From: Streptacidiphilus rugosus AM-16
Lineage (GTDB): Bacteria; Actinomycetota; Actinomycetes; Streptomycetales; Streptomycetaceae
NCBI RefSeq assembly: GCF_000744655.1
Contig: NZ_JQMJ01000004.1
Span: 5,022,001-5,086,000 of the forward strand
Direction: 5' to 3'
DNA length: 64,000 bases
Shown here piece by piece: positions 27,876 through 36,240 of this stretch (positions are counted from its first letter, which is position 1; each line of letters opens with the position of its first letter). The notes under the pieces were generated by a model. That model was not told the DNA's origin. It saw nothing but the letters and a program-made list of their open reading frames with translations, and did not search any database. The translations under genes and the position numbers were made by a program.

Positions 27876-28907
27876 CTACTTCCTCTTCTTGCTTTCCTGC
27901 CGTGCCTTGGCGAACAACCGTGCCGGGTCCCCGACGTAGGCCCAGGGGAAACGGGTCGGGTGGTCGCCGATGCGCCGGAACATCTCCGTGGCGGAGGCCC
28001 GTTCACCGGCGAGCCAGAACGCCACGGCGAAGGCGTTGAGCGCGACATAGGGCGACTCGGTCGGGGCGAACGCCGGATGCAGCACGGACGCCTGGGCCGC
28101 CGCCTTGAGCTCGGCGCGGACCTCGGCGCCCCTGATGTAGGCGGCGTCCTCACCCTTGGGGAGGTCGAGCCAGCGCTCCAGGTGCGCGTAGGCGACCAAC
28201 AGGCCCATGGCACTGCCCGGCGGCGCCTCGGCCAACGCGTTGCGGGCGAAGGCGAACATCTCCTCGTGCGAGCCGCCCCACTTCTCGCACACCTGCTGCA
28301 GCATCTGTGCGTGCAGCGCCACGTGGTGCGGAGCGCGGCGGACTCCGGCCTCGAAGCGCCGCCGGGTCACATCGTGCCCGTGCTGCAGACCGCGCGAGGA
28401 GGTGGTCAGCGAGCACCAGGGCGCAGCCGACTTCGGATCCAGCTCGATCGCCGCGTAGAGGTGCTCCTCAGCGGTCCTGAGCCGCTCGTGGAAGATCCGG
28501 AACTGGTCCTGCGAGACGTGGGCTCCGGAGGCTCGACCCCGCGCCTCCCAGGCCCACGCGACGTGCCGCGCGCCGGAGACGGTGCGGACGAGCGGGTTGT
28601 CGGGGTGCTGCCGGGGCAGCTCGAGCAGGAAGTTCCCGCCGCTCTCCTCGATGCCGCCGATCAGCCAGGTGAGCCGGGCATGGTCGCCACGGTCCCGGCA
28701 GGGCTGCAGGATCGCCTCGGCCGCGGGCCAGTTCCCCGAGCTCACCGCCTGCCGCAGGGCGGCCAGCTCCGGGTCCCCGAAGGTGAGGTCGATCGGAACC
28801 GGCTTGGGCCCACGGGCCGCGGCGGGGGTCGGCTTGCGGTTCGCGAGCGCGCGGACCGCGGCGCCGGCCGCGATCACGGCAGGCACCACCAGCGGAAAGC
28901 TTGACAC
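27876..28907 (-). CDS. Membrane-anchored helical repeat protein of the Hsp90-type operon
   Basis: A 343-residue protein. An N-terminal hydrophobic helix (FPLVVPAVIAAGAAVRAL) precedes a basic stretch, and the rest is helical with TPR-like spacing (LRTAEEHLYAAIELDPKSAAPWCSLTTSSRGL). The GTG at 28907 is preferred over the ATG at 28922 because GGAGGA stands five bases before it. The C-terminus (MFRRIGDHPTRFPWAYVGDPARLFAKARQE) resembles that of the protein at 6886-7848. It is the first gene of the operon, 11 bases before the Hsp90-like gene, and may hold the complex at the membrane. Confidence 0.75.
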   Translation of the reverse strand: MSSFPLVVPAVIAAGAAVRALANRKPTPAAARGPKPVPIDLTFGDPELAALRQAVSSGNWPAAEAILQPCRDRGDHARLTWLIGGIEESGGNFLLELPRQHPDNPLVRTVSGARHVAWAWEARGRASGAHVSQDQFRIFHERLRTAEEHLYAAIELDPKSAAPWCSLTTSSRGLQHGHDVTRRRFEAGVRRAPHHVALHAQMLQQVCEKWGGSHEEMFAFARNALAEAPPGSAMGLLVAYAHLERWLDLPKGEDAAYIRGAEVRAELKAAAQASVLHPAFAPTESPYVALNAFAVAFWLAGERASATEMFRRIGDHPTRFPWAYVGDPARLFAKARQESKKRK

Positions 28908-29115
28908 GTGTTCCTCCAACAACGGCCGACTCCGCTCGGCGGTTCGCGCGCGGTCGGCAGCCGCAGGTTAACCGACTCCGCTGACAGCGCGACACCGGGT
29001 TCTGGAGGGCTCCGCCGCAGATGGGAGGCCATATGCCCGGTTCTGCAGGCCTGCGCCTGAATCCTCCCCGGCGATCACCGCTCCCGTCGGGCTCCCGCCG
29101 GCCGGACACGCGAAC

Positions 29116-29146
29116 GCCCGCGATCCCGTCCGACGGAGTCGCGGGC
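29116..29146. terminator. Hairpin after the small membrane protein gene
   Basis: Eight-base perfect arms (GCCCGCGA/TCGCGGGC), with an inner CCGTC/GACGG pair, lie 24 bases beyond the stop at 29171. The remaining bases between 28908 and 29115 hold no gene that I can support. They should contain the promoter of the Hsp90-type operon, but no clear -35/-10 pair is visible. Confidence 0.5.
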
Positions 29147-29170
29147 GCCGAGGACGCCTCAGGAAGGGCG

Positions 29171-29515
29171 TCAGTGCCCGAATCGCTGGAGCAGTCGGCT
29201 GCGCAGGGAGGCGCCCGGAGCGCCCGGGGCGCCGGCCGGGCGGCGGGTGAGGCGGGAGAGGGCGCGGTGGGCGGTGCGGAGGCGGGTACGGCGGCGACGG
29301 AGCAGGCTCGCGCCGGCGCCCGCGGTCACCAGGCCGAGGCCGAAGACCAGCGCCAGTGCCGCCCCAGCCAGGAAGATCTCCAGGCCGTTCATCGTCACCG
29401 TGGTGCTTCCGAAGAGCACGACGGTCTGGTCCTGGCCGCCGGAGATGTTGTTCGCGATGAGCAGTCCGGTGAAGGCCGCCGCCCCGCAGAGCAGCAGCAG
29501 GCCGAGCAGGAGCAT
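29171..29515 (-). CDS. Small membrane protein with two helices (LapA-like)
   Basis: A 114-residue protein with two hydrophobic segments, at residues 1-23 (MLLLGLLLLCGAAAFTGLLIA) and about 48-72 (IFLAGAALALVFGLGLVTAGAG). They are joined by a short loop with GGQDQTVVLFGSTTVTMNGL and followed by a very basic C-terminal tail of arginines. This is the layout of small LapA/DUF1049-like membrane proteins of Streptomyces. The tail is expected in the cytoplasm. AAGGAGAT precedes the ATG. Function is unknown. Confidence 0.72.
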   Translation of the reverse strand: MLLLGLLLLCGAAAFTGLLIANNISGGQDQTVVLFGSTTVTMNGLEIFLAGAALALVFGLGLVTAGAGASLLRRRRTRLRTAHRALSRLTRRPAGAPGAPGASLRSRLLQRFGH

Positions 29516-29584
29516 GCCGATCTCCTTCGTCGTGACCGTCCCCCGTAGCTCATCTGACCGCTTTTCAGTTCCACAAACGGTACG

Positions 29585-29618
29585 GGCCGGGGCGGGCCGG
29601 GCAGGCTCCGCCCCGGCC
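29585..29618. terminator. Hairpin after the GH12 cellulase gene
   Basis: Eleven-base perfect arms at 29585-29595 and 29608-29618 with a 12-base loop stand four bases beyond the cellulase stop. Confidence 0.65.
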
Positions 29619-29622
29619 GTGG

Positions 29623-30849
29623 TCAGCGCAGCGTCCAGACCTGGTTGGCCTGGGTGCCGCCGCCCCCGTAGCAGTCCCAGATCTGCAGCAGGGTCCCGTT
29701 CGCCGTGCCCTGGCCGTCCGCGTCCAGGCAGCGCCCGGACTGGGGGTTGGTGACGGTGCCGTTGGCGTTCACCTGCCACTGCTGGGCGCCCGAGCCGTTG
29801 CAGGTCCACTGGCGCACCTGGGTCCCGTTCGCCGTCGCGCCGCCCGCGACGTCGAGGCACTTGCCCGAGGTGGCGTTGACGAAGGTGCCGCCGCTGCGGG
29901 TCCACCGCTGGTTGGGCCACGTGCCCGAACCGGCGTAACAGTCCCATAGCTGGACGGCGGCGCCGTCCGCCGTGCTGCCGTTCTGGTCGTCCAGGCAGCG
30001 CCCGCTGCCCTGGCCGACGATGCTGACGCCGCCCGCTCCGCCGCCACCGCCGCTGCTGCTGCCGCTGCCGTTGGCGGTGTAGGAGAAGGAGTTGACAGCC
30101 AGGCCGGGGCCGCCCTGCCAGGGCTCGAAGCCGAACTGGACGCTGGTCAGGTACCAGGCCGGCTGGAGGTAACCGCGGGCGGTCGAGTCGTTGGTGAAGT
30201 CCTTGATGTCGACCGTCAGCGCGTCGGTCGGCTGCTGCCGCACGTAGGAGACGGTGTTCCAGGCGGGGCTGCTGCCCTGGCGTCCGTACCAGACGTCCCA
30301 GGTGGCGCCCTCCAGCGAGACGGTGCCGACCTTGCTGCCGAACGGAGCGGGCGGGCCGGAGTGGTTGGCCCAGATCATCAGCTCCTCACCGTCGTTCTGC
30401 CCGGAGGGGTTGGGCTGGGTGTCGAACCAGATGTCGTAGGAGGCGTCCCAGGAGCCGGAGGTGGTCGTGAAGGCCACGCTGGACTGCGGGTCGGCGAACG
30501 CGGACACCTGCTGCGGCAGGCCGTTGCCGGTGGAGCAGTTGCCGTAGTGGCAGCCCGCGTAGATCGAGGGATAGGCGGCCGGGGCGCCGCCGGTGCCGAC
30601 GTTGTGGTTCCCGGTGGTGACCGTGAAGCCGTCGTTGGCGACGTCGATGCACTGCTGGATCGAGTCACCCCATTCGTTGTTCTGGACGATGTACGCGCCA
30701 CCGGACACGGCGGCGCTGCCGAACTTGTCGCAGATCGTCGTGTCGGCGTGCGCCACGCCGGCGGACGCCAGTGGCAGCAGGCAGGACGCGGCGAGCACCG
30801 CGACCGAGACACCGGCTCGCCGGACTGCGCGCAGGGCGGATCCGAACAT
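29623..30849 (-). CDS. Secreted GH12 endoglucanase with ricin-type lectin domain
   Basis: A 408-residue secreted enzyme. The signal peptide ends near residue 34 (GVAHA). A GH12 jelly-roll domain at about 35-265 contains EWGDSIQQCIDV, WDASYDIWFDTQPNP, DGEELMIWANHSG and GFEPWQGGPGLAVNSFSY; the glutamates in GEELMIW and GFEPWQG are the expected nucleophile and acid/base. A Gly/Ser linker is followed by a beta-trefoil ricin-like module (CBM13) with three repeats, each with GRCLD or GKCLD and a QxW-like motif. It hydrolyses beta-1,4-glucans. The CebR-type box upstream implies induction by cellobiose. Confidence 0.93.
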   Translation of the reverse strand: MFGSALRAVRRAGVSVAVLAASCLLPLASAGVAHADTTICDKFGSAAVSGGAYIVQNNEWGDSIQQCIDVANDGFTVTTGNHNVGTGGAPAAYPSIYAGCHYGNCSTGNGLPQQVSAFADPQSSVAFTTTSGSWDASYDIWFDTQPNPSGQNDGEELMIWANHSGPPAPFGSKVGTVSLEGATWDVWYGRQGSSPAWNTVSYVRQQPTDALTVDIKDFTNDSTARGYLQPAWYLTSVQFGFEPWQGGPGLAVNSFSYTANGSGSSSGGGGGAGGVSIVGQGSGRCLDDQNGSTADGAAVQLWDCYAGSGTWPNQRWTRSGGTFVNATSGKCLDVAGGATANGTQVRQWTCNGSGAQQWQVNANGTVTNPQSGRCLDADGQGTANGTLLQIWDCYGGGGTQANQVWTLR

Positions 30850-30896
30850 GCGTCGTCCCTTCGTCGTCGAGAGGTGCGGAAGTGGGCCCCGGCGCT

Positions 30897-30910
30897 TGGG
30901 AGCGCTCCCA
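30897..30910. promoter_or_regulatory. Perfect CebR-type operator
   Basis: The 14-base palindrome TGGGAGCGCTCCCA is the consensus CebR box of Streptomyces cellulose utilisation genes. It lies 48 bases before the GH12 cellulase start. Upstream of it on the minus strand a TTGACG box (30952-30957) and an AT-rich CTTGAT about 18 bases further form a plausible promoter, so the repressor would block just after the transcription start. Confidence 0.85.
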
Positions 30911-31099
30911 GGCGGGGCCGTAGGAGTATCAAGCCAGGCATGACGGAGCAGCGTCAATAACCGTGCCGCCTTCAAGGACTGAAGACACCGACAGGCGAGC
31001 GCTCGGCCTCCGGACCCCATCGCCCGACTTCCGTCTCCCGAGCAGGGCGTTGACACCTTCACAAGTTGATGGTCCGTCAGGACGAGTTAGCATGGCAGC

Positions 31100-31963
31100 A
31101 TGCGATCCGGCGGGGGCGGGACTGGCAGCACGGCCATGTGGGATGTCGCGCGTCCCCAGGGGCCGAGCCCACTGGCCGGGGTGACCATGGCCGGCTTCCG
31201 GGACCGGCGCGTGCTGCCGGTGGACCTCAGGGTGATCCCGCATCCCACCGTGATGCTGGCGTTGGAGTTCGGTTCCGGCTCGACCTGCGTGGAGGATGCC
31301 GACGGCCGGCGGCATCACGGCAGTCTGGTCTGCGCGCTCGGGACCGGGTCGCGAGGCACGGTCCGGGTGCGCGGTGAGGGATTCGAGCTCGTCCAGGTGC
31401 GGCTGTCCCCGGTCGTCGCCCGCGCGGTGCTGGGCGTCGCACCGGCCGAGCTGGACAGCGCCGTGGTGACGCTGGACGACCTCTGGGGCAGGGAGGCGTC
31501 CCGGCTGCGCGAACAGATGGACGACGCCTCTTCCTGGGGGGAGCGCTTCGCGCTGGCCGACGCGCAGCTCGCCCGACGTGCCGCGGCAGGACCAGCCGTG
31601 GACCCGGAGGTCGCCTGGGTCTGGCGCCGTATGGTGCTCGGCTGCGGCCTGGTCAGGATCGAAGCACTGGCCGACGAGGTCGGCTGGACCCGCAAGCGGC
31701 TGTGGTCCAGGTTCCAGGCACAGATCGGTCTGCCGCCCAAACGCGCGGCGAACCTGGTCCGGTTCGACCATGCCGTCCACCGGCTGGTGGCGGGTGACGG
31801 CGCGGCAGGAGTCGCGGCCGACAGCGGCTACGCCGACCAGTCCCACCTGCACCGGGACGTCGTGGCGCTCTCCGGGGCGACCCCGGCGACCGTGGCCAGG
31901 GAGCCCTGGCTGGCGGTCGACGAGATCGCCTGGCCGGGCAGCGGGCACCCTCGGCGAGCCTGA
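31100..31963 (+). CDS. AraC-family transcriptional regulator
   Basis: A 287-residue regulator. The first 160 residues form a sensor part (RVLPVDLRVIPHPTVMLALEFGSG, then LVQVRLSPVVARAVLGVAPAELDSAVVTLDDLWG) as in the AraC proteins with the DUF6597-type N-terminus. The C-terminal double helix-turn-helix is IEALADEVGWTRKRLWSRFQAQIGLPPKRAANLVRFDHAVHRL followed by GVAADSGYADQSHLHRDVVALSGATPA, the normal AraC signature with minor changes. It is divergent from the GH12 cellulase gene. A link to the cellulase is not required, since that gene has a CebR box. The next gene, a methyltransferase, lies 102 bases away. Confidence 0.87.
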   Translation: MRSGGGGTGSTAMWDVARPQGPSPLAGVTMAGFRDRRVLPVDLRVIPHPTVMLALEFGSGSTCVEDADGRRHHGSLVCALGTGSRGTVRVRGEGFELVQVRLSPVVARAVLGVAPAELDSAVVTLDDLWGREASRLREQMDDASSWGERFALADAQLARRAAAGPAVDPEVAWVWRRMVLGCGLVRIEALADEVGWTRKRLWSRFQAQIGLPPKRAANLVRFDHAVHRLVAGDGAAGVAADSGYADQSHLHRDVVALSGATPATVAREPWLAVDEIAWPGSGHPRRA

Positions 31964-32015
31964 CGCCCACGCCCACGCCCACGCGCGCACCGACGCCGAC
32001 GCCGACGCCGACGCC
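31962..32015. repeat. Short tandem hexanucleotide repeats
   Basis: A run of CCCACG units is followed by four GACGCC units in the gap between the AraC and methyltransferase genes. No gene function is implied. Such tracts can change length by slippage and might alter the spacing of a promoter or leader of the next gene. Confidence 0.7.
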
Positions 32016-32065
32016 GGGAACATTTCTTCAATACGCCTGCCCCCCGGGCTCGTCACGCTGCGGGT

Positions 32066-32815
32066 ATGTCGAAGAACCTCAGCGGCGCACCGGTGTCGCC
32101 ACCCCCGCCCCTCTCGCTCTCCGGTCCCCGTTTCGGCGTCGACGCACCCGGATTCGTGGCCCTCACCGGCGCCGCCGGCACGGCCTCCTGCCTGGCCGCC
32201 GCTCGTTGGCGGCGCGGACGGATCCCCGCGGCGCTCGCGGGGAGTGTGCTGCTCGCCTCCACGGGCGTCTATCTGCACACCACCCTGCGCGGCAAACTCC
32301 GCTTCTGGGCCGGGGAGCTGGACCGGATCGGGCTGAAGGGCGACGAGGAGCTGCTGGATCTCGGCTGCGGTCGCGGCGCGGTGCTGGTCGAGGCGGCCAG
32401 GCGGCTTCCTGCCGGGCGCGCCCACGGCGTCGACCTCTGGTCCGGGGCGGACCAGAGCGGGAACCGCCCCGAGGCGACGCTGGCCAACGCCGCCGCGGCC
32501 GGGGTGGCCGACCGGGTGGAGGTGCACACCGCCGACATGACGGAGCTGCCCTTCCAGGACGCCTCCTTCGACGTCGTCACGAGTGCGATGGCCATCCACA
32601 ACATCCCCGCCCGCGAGGCGCGCCGCCGCGCGGTGGAGGAGGCGATGCGGGTGCTGCGGCCGGGTGGCCGGCTGCTGATCGCGGACATCTGGTGGGCGGC
32701 CAGGGACTACGCCGCCCATCTCGGCCAGGGCACCCTGCGTCCGCTCGGGGTCGGGTACTGGTACGGCGGCCCGTGGCTCGGCGTCACCCTGCTGCACGTC
32801 GTCAAGGAGCACTGA
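32066..32815 (+). CDS. Class I SAM-dependent methyltransferase with N-terminal membrane segment
   Basis: A 249-residue protein. A Pro-rich start is followed by two hydrophobic stretches (residues 30-46 and 52-72), then a Rossmann methyltransferase. Motif I is LLDLGCGRGAVLVEA, the acidic post-I residue is in HGVDLW, and further motifs are VEVHTADMTELPF and FDVVTSAMAIHNIP. The C-terminal region VLRPGGRLLIADIW is typical of the ubiE/methyltransf_11 type. The substrate is unknown, and the membrane segments suggest a hydrophobic one. Its stop lies two bases before the start of the MMPL gene, so the two are probably coexpressed. Confidence 0.85.
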   Translation: MSKNLSGAPVSPPPPLSLSGPRFGVDAPGFVALTGAAGTASCLAAARWRRGRIPAALAGSVLLASTGVYLHTTLRGKLRFWAGELDRIGLKGDEELLDLGCGRGAVLVEAARRLPAGRAHGVDLWSGADQSGNRPEATLANAAAAGVADRVEVHTADMTELPFQDASFDVVTSAMAIHNIPAREARRRAVEEAMRVLRPGGRLLIADIWWAARDYAAHLGQGTLRPLGVGYWYGGPWLGVTLLHVVKEH

Positions 32816-32817
32816 TC

Positions 32818-35014
32818 ATGTCGGCCCTCGCCCGCTGGTGCTGGCGGCACCGCCTCGTCGTGATCGCCGCCTGGGTCGGACTGCTCCTCGCCCTGGCGGT
32901 GCTGTCACAGGCGGTGCGGACCTCCTACGACAACACGCTGACCCTGCCGGGCACGGACTCCGGCAGCGCCCAGCGACTGCTGCAGCGGTCCGCGCCGGAC
33001 CGTGCGGGCGACTCCGACCAGATCGTCTGGCGGGTGAGCCGGGGCGGTGTCGCCGACCCTGCGGTCCGGCAGAGGGTGTCGGCGATGCTCGCGCAGGTGT
33101 CCCGGCTGCCCGAGGTGGCCTCGGTCGTCGGCCCCTACCGACCGGGCGGACAGGTCCGGTCGAGCCGGGACGGGCGCACCGCCTACGCCACGGTGACCTT
33201 CACCGGGGCGGCGGACGATCTGGAGCGTGCCGACGTCGGGCGGGTGATCGCGACGGCGACCGCCGCCCGTGCGCCGGGCCTGGCGGTCGAGCTCGGCGGC
33301 AAGGCGATCGCGGGCGCGGAGGAGACTCCCGCCTCGAACGCGTCGCTGATCGGGATCGTCGCCGCCGCGGTCATCCTGCTGGTCGCGTTCGGCTCGGTCC
33401 TGGCCATGGCGCTGCCGATCGTCACCGCGGTGGCCGGCGTGGGCAGCGGCCTGCTGCTCATCGCCCCGCTCAGCCATCTGATGTCCGTCAACGCCATCGC
33501 GCCGATCCTCGGCGCACTCGTCGGCCTCGGCGTCGGGGTCGACTACGCCCTGTTCATCGTGACCAGGCACCGCCGCGGCCTGCGGTCGGGGATGGATCCG
33601 GAGCAGTCGGTCGTACAGGCCTTGAACACCTCGGGCCGCGCGGTGCTCTTCGCCGGCGGCACGGTCTGCATCGCGCTGCTCGGACTGCTCTCGGTCGGCC
33701 TGCGGTTCATCGACGGACTGGCCGTGCCCGCGGCGGTCACCGTGGTGTGCACGGTCCTCGCGGCCGTCACCCTGCTGCCCGCGCTGCTCGGCGTCCTCGG
33801 CCATCGGGTCCTCAGCCGCAGGGAACGCCGCGCGCTCCCGGCCGCCGGCCCCGTCCGGGTGGAGCGGGACGACGGCCCGTGGGCGCGCTGGTCGCGGACC
33901 GTGCGACGCTTCCCCGCCGCCCTGGCCGCCCTGGGGCTCGCGGTGATGCTCGTCGTGTCCGTTCCCGTGCTCCACCTGCGGCTCGGCTTCGCCGACGCCT
34001 CCAACGACCCTGGCGTCGACCCACACCCACCGGGCCTACGCGATGCTGGCCCAGGGCTTCGGACCCGGCTTCAACGGCCCGCTGTTCCTGGTGGCCCGAA
34101 CGCGGTCCGCGGCCGACCGCGCCGCCCTGGACCGGCTCGACCACGCGCTGGCCGCGGTGCCCGGGGTGGCCGCGGTGGAGACGGGGCCGGGCGCGCCGGG
34201 TGCCGGGCCGGAGACCGAGGTGACCCAGGTCGTCCCCACCACCGCCCCCGAGGACCCGGCCACGGCCGCCCTGATCGACCGGCTGCGCGGCGACGTCCTG
34301 CCCCGGTACGTCCGCGGCACCACGCTGGAGGTCCACGTGGGCGGCCTGACGGCGACCTTCGCCGACTTCGCGACGGTGACCGCCGCCGAACTGCCCTGGC
34401 TGCTGACCACAGTCGTGGGGTTCAGCTTCCTGCTGCTGGTGCTCGCCTTCCGCAGCCTGCTCGTCCCCGCGCTCACGGCGGTGCTCAACCTGCTGTCGGC
34501 GGCGGCCTCGTTCGGCGTGCTCACCGCCTTCTTCCAGTGGGGTTGGGGAACCGACGCCTTCGGCCTCGGCTCGCCCAGCCCGATCGAGGGCTACCTGCCC
34601 GAGCTGGTGCTGGCGGTCCTCTTCGGCCTGTCCATGGACTACCAGGTGTTCCTGGTGAGCCGGATGGCCGAGGAGTGGTCGCACTCCCGCGACAACGCCC
34701 GCGCGGTGCTCGCCGGGGTGACCCACACCGCGCGGGTGATCACCGCCGCCGCGCTGATCATGATCGCGGTGTTCACCGCCTTCGTCCTCACCGGCCAGCG
34801 CAGCATCGCCGAGTTCGGCGTCGGGCTGGCCGCCGCCGTGGCGCTGGACGCCTTCGTGCTGCGGACGGCGCTGGTGCCCGCCGTCATGTACCTCTGCGGC
34901 CGGGCCAACTGGTGGCTGCCCGGTTGGCTGGACCGCCGCCTGCCGCGGCTGACGGTCGAACCACCCCCGGAGGAGGAGCGGCCCGCCCGGGCGCCGGGAG
35001 CGGCGCTGGTCTGA
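32818..35014 (+). pseudogene. MMPL-family transporter interrupted by a single-base frameshift
   Basis: The gene encodes a 730-residue RND-type MMPL lipid/drug exporter split between two frames. The first half (from MSALARWCWRHRLVVIAAWVG) has the N-terminal helix, a porter domain and helices 2-6 with GVGVDYALFIVTRHR. It reaches RLGFADASNDP, then leaves the frame. The second half continues in the +1 frame from about 34012 (ASTHTHRAYAMLAQGFGP) with the second porter domain, GLSMDYQVFLVSRMAEEW and helices 8-12. Removing one base, most simply T34011, restores a continuous protein. This is either a real inactivating mutation or a sequence error. ATG at 34043 could also start a separate C-terminal product. 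Confidence 0.85.
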
Positions 35015-35069
35015 CCGGCCGGACCGGTCGGGCCGTGGGCGCGCTCGGGCACGCGCCGAGGCGGACTTG

Positions 35070-35093
35070 CTATAACTGGCCATGCGCTCGGCC
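35070..35093. promoter_or_regulatory. Promoter/operator motif shared with the tatA-AIH region
   Basis: This 24-base element contains a TATAAC hexamer followed by TGGCC-ATGCGCTC-GGCC. It lies 64 bases upstream of the TetR gene start at 35157. An almost identical element (21 of 24 bases) occurs at 56551-56574, in front of tatA and a deiminase gene. A TetR-type operator overlapping a -10 box is the simplest reading. Confidence 0.55.
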
Positions 35094-35156
35094 GAGATCT
35101 TGCGCACGAGGGCGGTTCGCCCCCGGTCCCCGTGACGGCATGGCTAAGGTGGGCGC

Positions 35157-35828
35157 GTGGCTGGAGCAGCAGGCAACGACGTGAACGACAGCGCACCCGT
35201 GGCGGCCCGCACGCCGGTCGGCACGGCGCGGAAGCCCCGGGTGTCGGCCAAGGGCGAGCAGACCCGCGCCCGCCTGATCGCCGCCGCGCGCAGCCTGCTC
35301 GCCGGGGCCGACGACGTGCCCTTCACCACCAGGAACGTCGCCGCCCTGGCCGGGGTGACCCACGGGATGTGCCACTACCACTTCAAGGACCGCACCGACC
35401 TCATCGTCGCGGTGATCGAGGACATCCGCCCGGAGTGGGTCACCCCCATGGAGAAGGCCGTCGCCGAACCGGGCGACTTCACCGCCCGGGCCGATCGCGT
35501 CGTCGACCTGCTCTCCCACCCCGAGGCCGCCGACCTCGCCCGGATGCACTCCGCGCTGCACTGGTTCTCGCTGACCGACGAACGGGTGCGCGAATCCCTG
35601 GAAGCCGAGTACGCCCGCTGGCGCGCCTGCTTCGTCGACCTGTTCCGGGTGCTGTCCACCGAACGTGAGGGCGGGGTCGACGCACTCACCCTCGGCGAGG
35701 CGCTGGCCGCGGCCGCCGACGGTCTCGCCGCCATCCAGTCCCTCGGCTCCGACGTCGACGCCCGGGCCATCATCCGCGCCCTCGTCCTCGGCCTGGCCAC
35801 CGGCGCCGACCGGCTCTCCGACGGCTGA
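35157..35828 (+). CDS. TetR-family transcriptional regulator
   Basis: A 223-residue regulator with a GTG start. After a 30-residue disordered N-terminus comes a TetR helix-turn-helix: GEQTRARLIAAARSLLAGADDVPFTTRNVAALAGVTHGMCHYHFKDRTDLIVAVI. The C-terminal ligand domain has helices with LARMHSALHWFSLTDERVRESLEAEYARW and a late TLGEALAAAADGLAAIQSLGSDVDARAI dimer region. The promoter carries a palindromic element found again at the tat/deiminase promoter, so this protein may control its own gene and that region. The MMPL gene ends upstream on the same strand. Confidence 0.88.
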   Translation: MAGAAGNDVNDSAPVAARTPVGTARKPRVSAKGEQTRARLIAAARSLLAGADDVPFTTRNVAALAGVTHGMCHYHFKDRTDLIVAVIEDIRPEWVTPMEKAVAEPGDFTARADRVVDLLSHPEAADLARMHSALHWFSLTDERVRESLEAEYARWRACFVDLFRVLSTEREGGVDALTLGEALAAAADGLAAIQSLGSDVDARAIIRALVLGLATGADRLSDG

Positions 35829-35832
35829 ACCG

Positions 35833-36213
35833 GTGACCCAGCCCACCCCGGAGGAGAAACTCGCCGACGCGAAGAGGCTGTTGAGCCTCCCGCGTATCGT
35901 CGTCGTCTGCGGCTCGACCCGCTTCATGACGGAGATGAACGAGGCCGATCTGCGGGAGACCACCGCCGGAAGGATCGTCGTCAAACCGGGCTGCGACCTG
36001 AAGTCGCCGCACGCACTCTGGTCCGATCCGGTCGAGGCCGAGGCGCTGAAGGCTCGACTCGACGATCTGCACCGAGCGAAGATCCGGCTCGCTGACGAGG
36101 TCCTCGTCGTCGGCGACTACATCGGCGACAGCACCCGAGCCGAAATCGCCTACGCCCGCTCGCTGGGCAAGCCCGTGCGATTCACCCACCCCGACGTCGA
36201 CCCTGACGCCTGA
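35833..36213 (+). CDS. Nucleoside 2-deoxyribosyltransferase-like hypothetical protein
   Basis: A 126-residue protein with a Rossmann-like fold. RIVVVCGSTRF near residue 22 and EVLVVGDYIGDSTRAEIAYARSLGKPVRF near residue 93 match the pattern of the nucleoside 2-deoxyribosyltransferase/DUF4406 group, in which the conserved glutamate of such an E(I/V)xYA segment is catalytic. The true reaction is unknown. The GTG start at 35833 follows the TetR stop by four bases, so the pair is probably an operon. Confidence 0.7.
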   Translation: MTQPTPEEKLADAKRLLSLPRIVVVCGSTRFMTEMNEADLRETTAGRIVVKPGCDLKSPHALWSDPVEAEALKARLDDLHRAKIRLADEVLVVGDYIGDSTRAEIAYARSLGKPVRFTHPDVDPDA

Positions 36214-36240
36214 CCCCCCGCCGCCCTTCCGGCGAGGCGG

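Noticed and set aside
29021-29548. Rightward frame over the small membrane protein gene
   Set aside because: It is low-complexity and antisense to a gene with a clear AAGGAGAT site and two membrane helices.
31964-32018. Possible CRISPR-like repeats
   Set aside because: These are 6-base tandem units with no spacers, i.e. a simple microsatellite.
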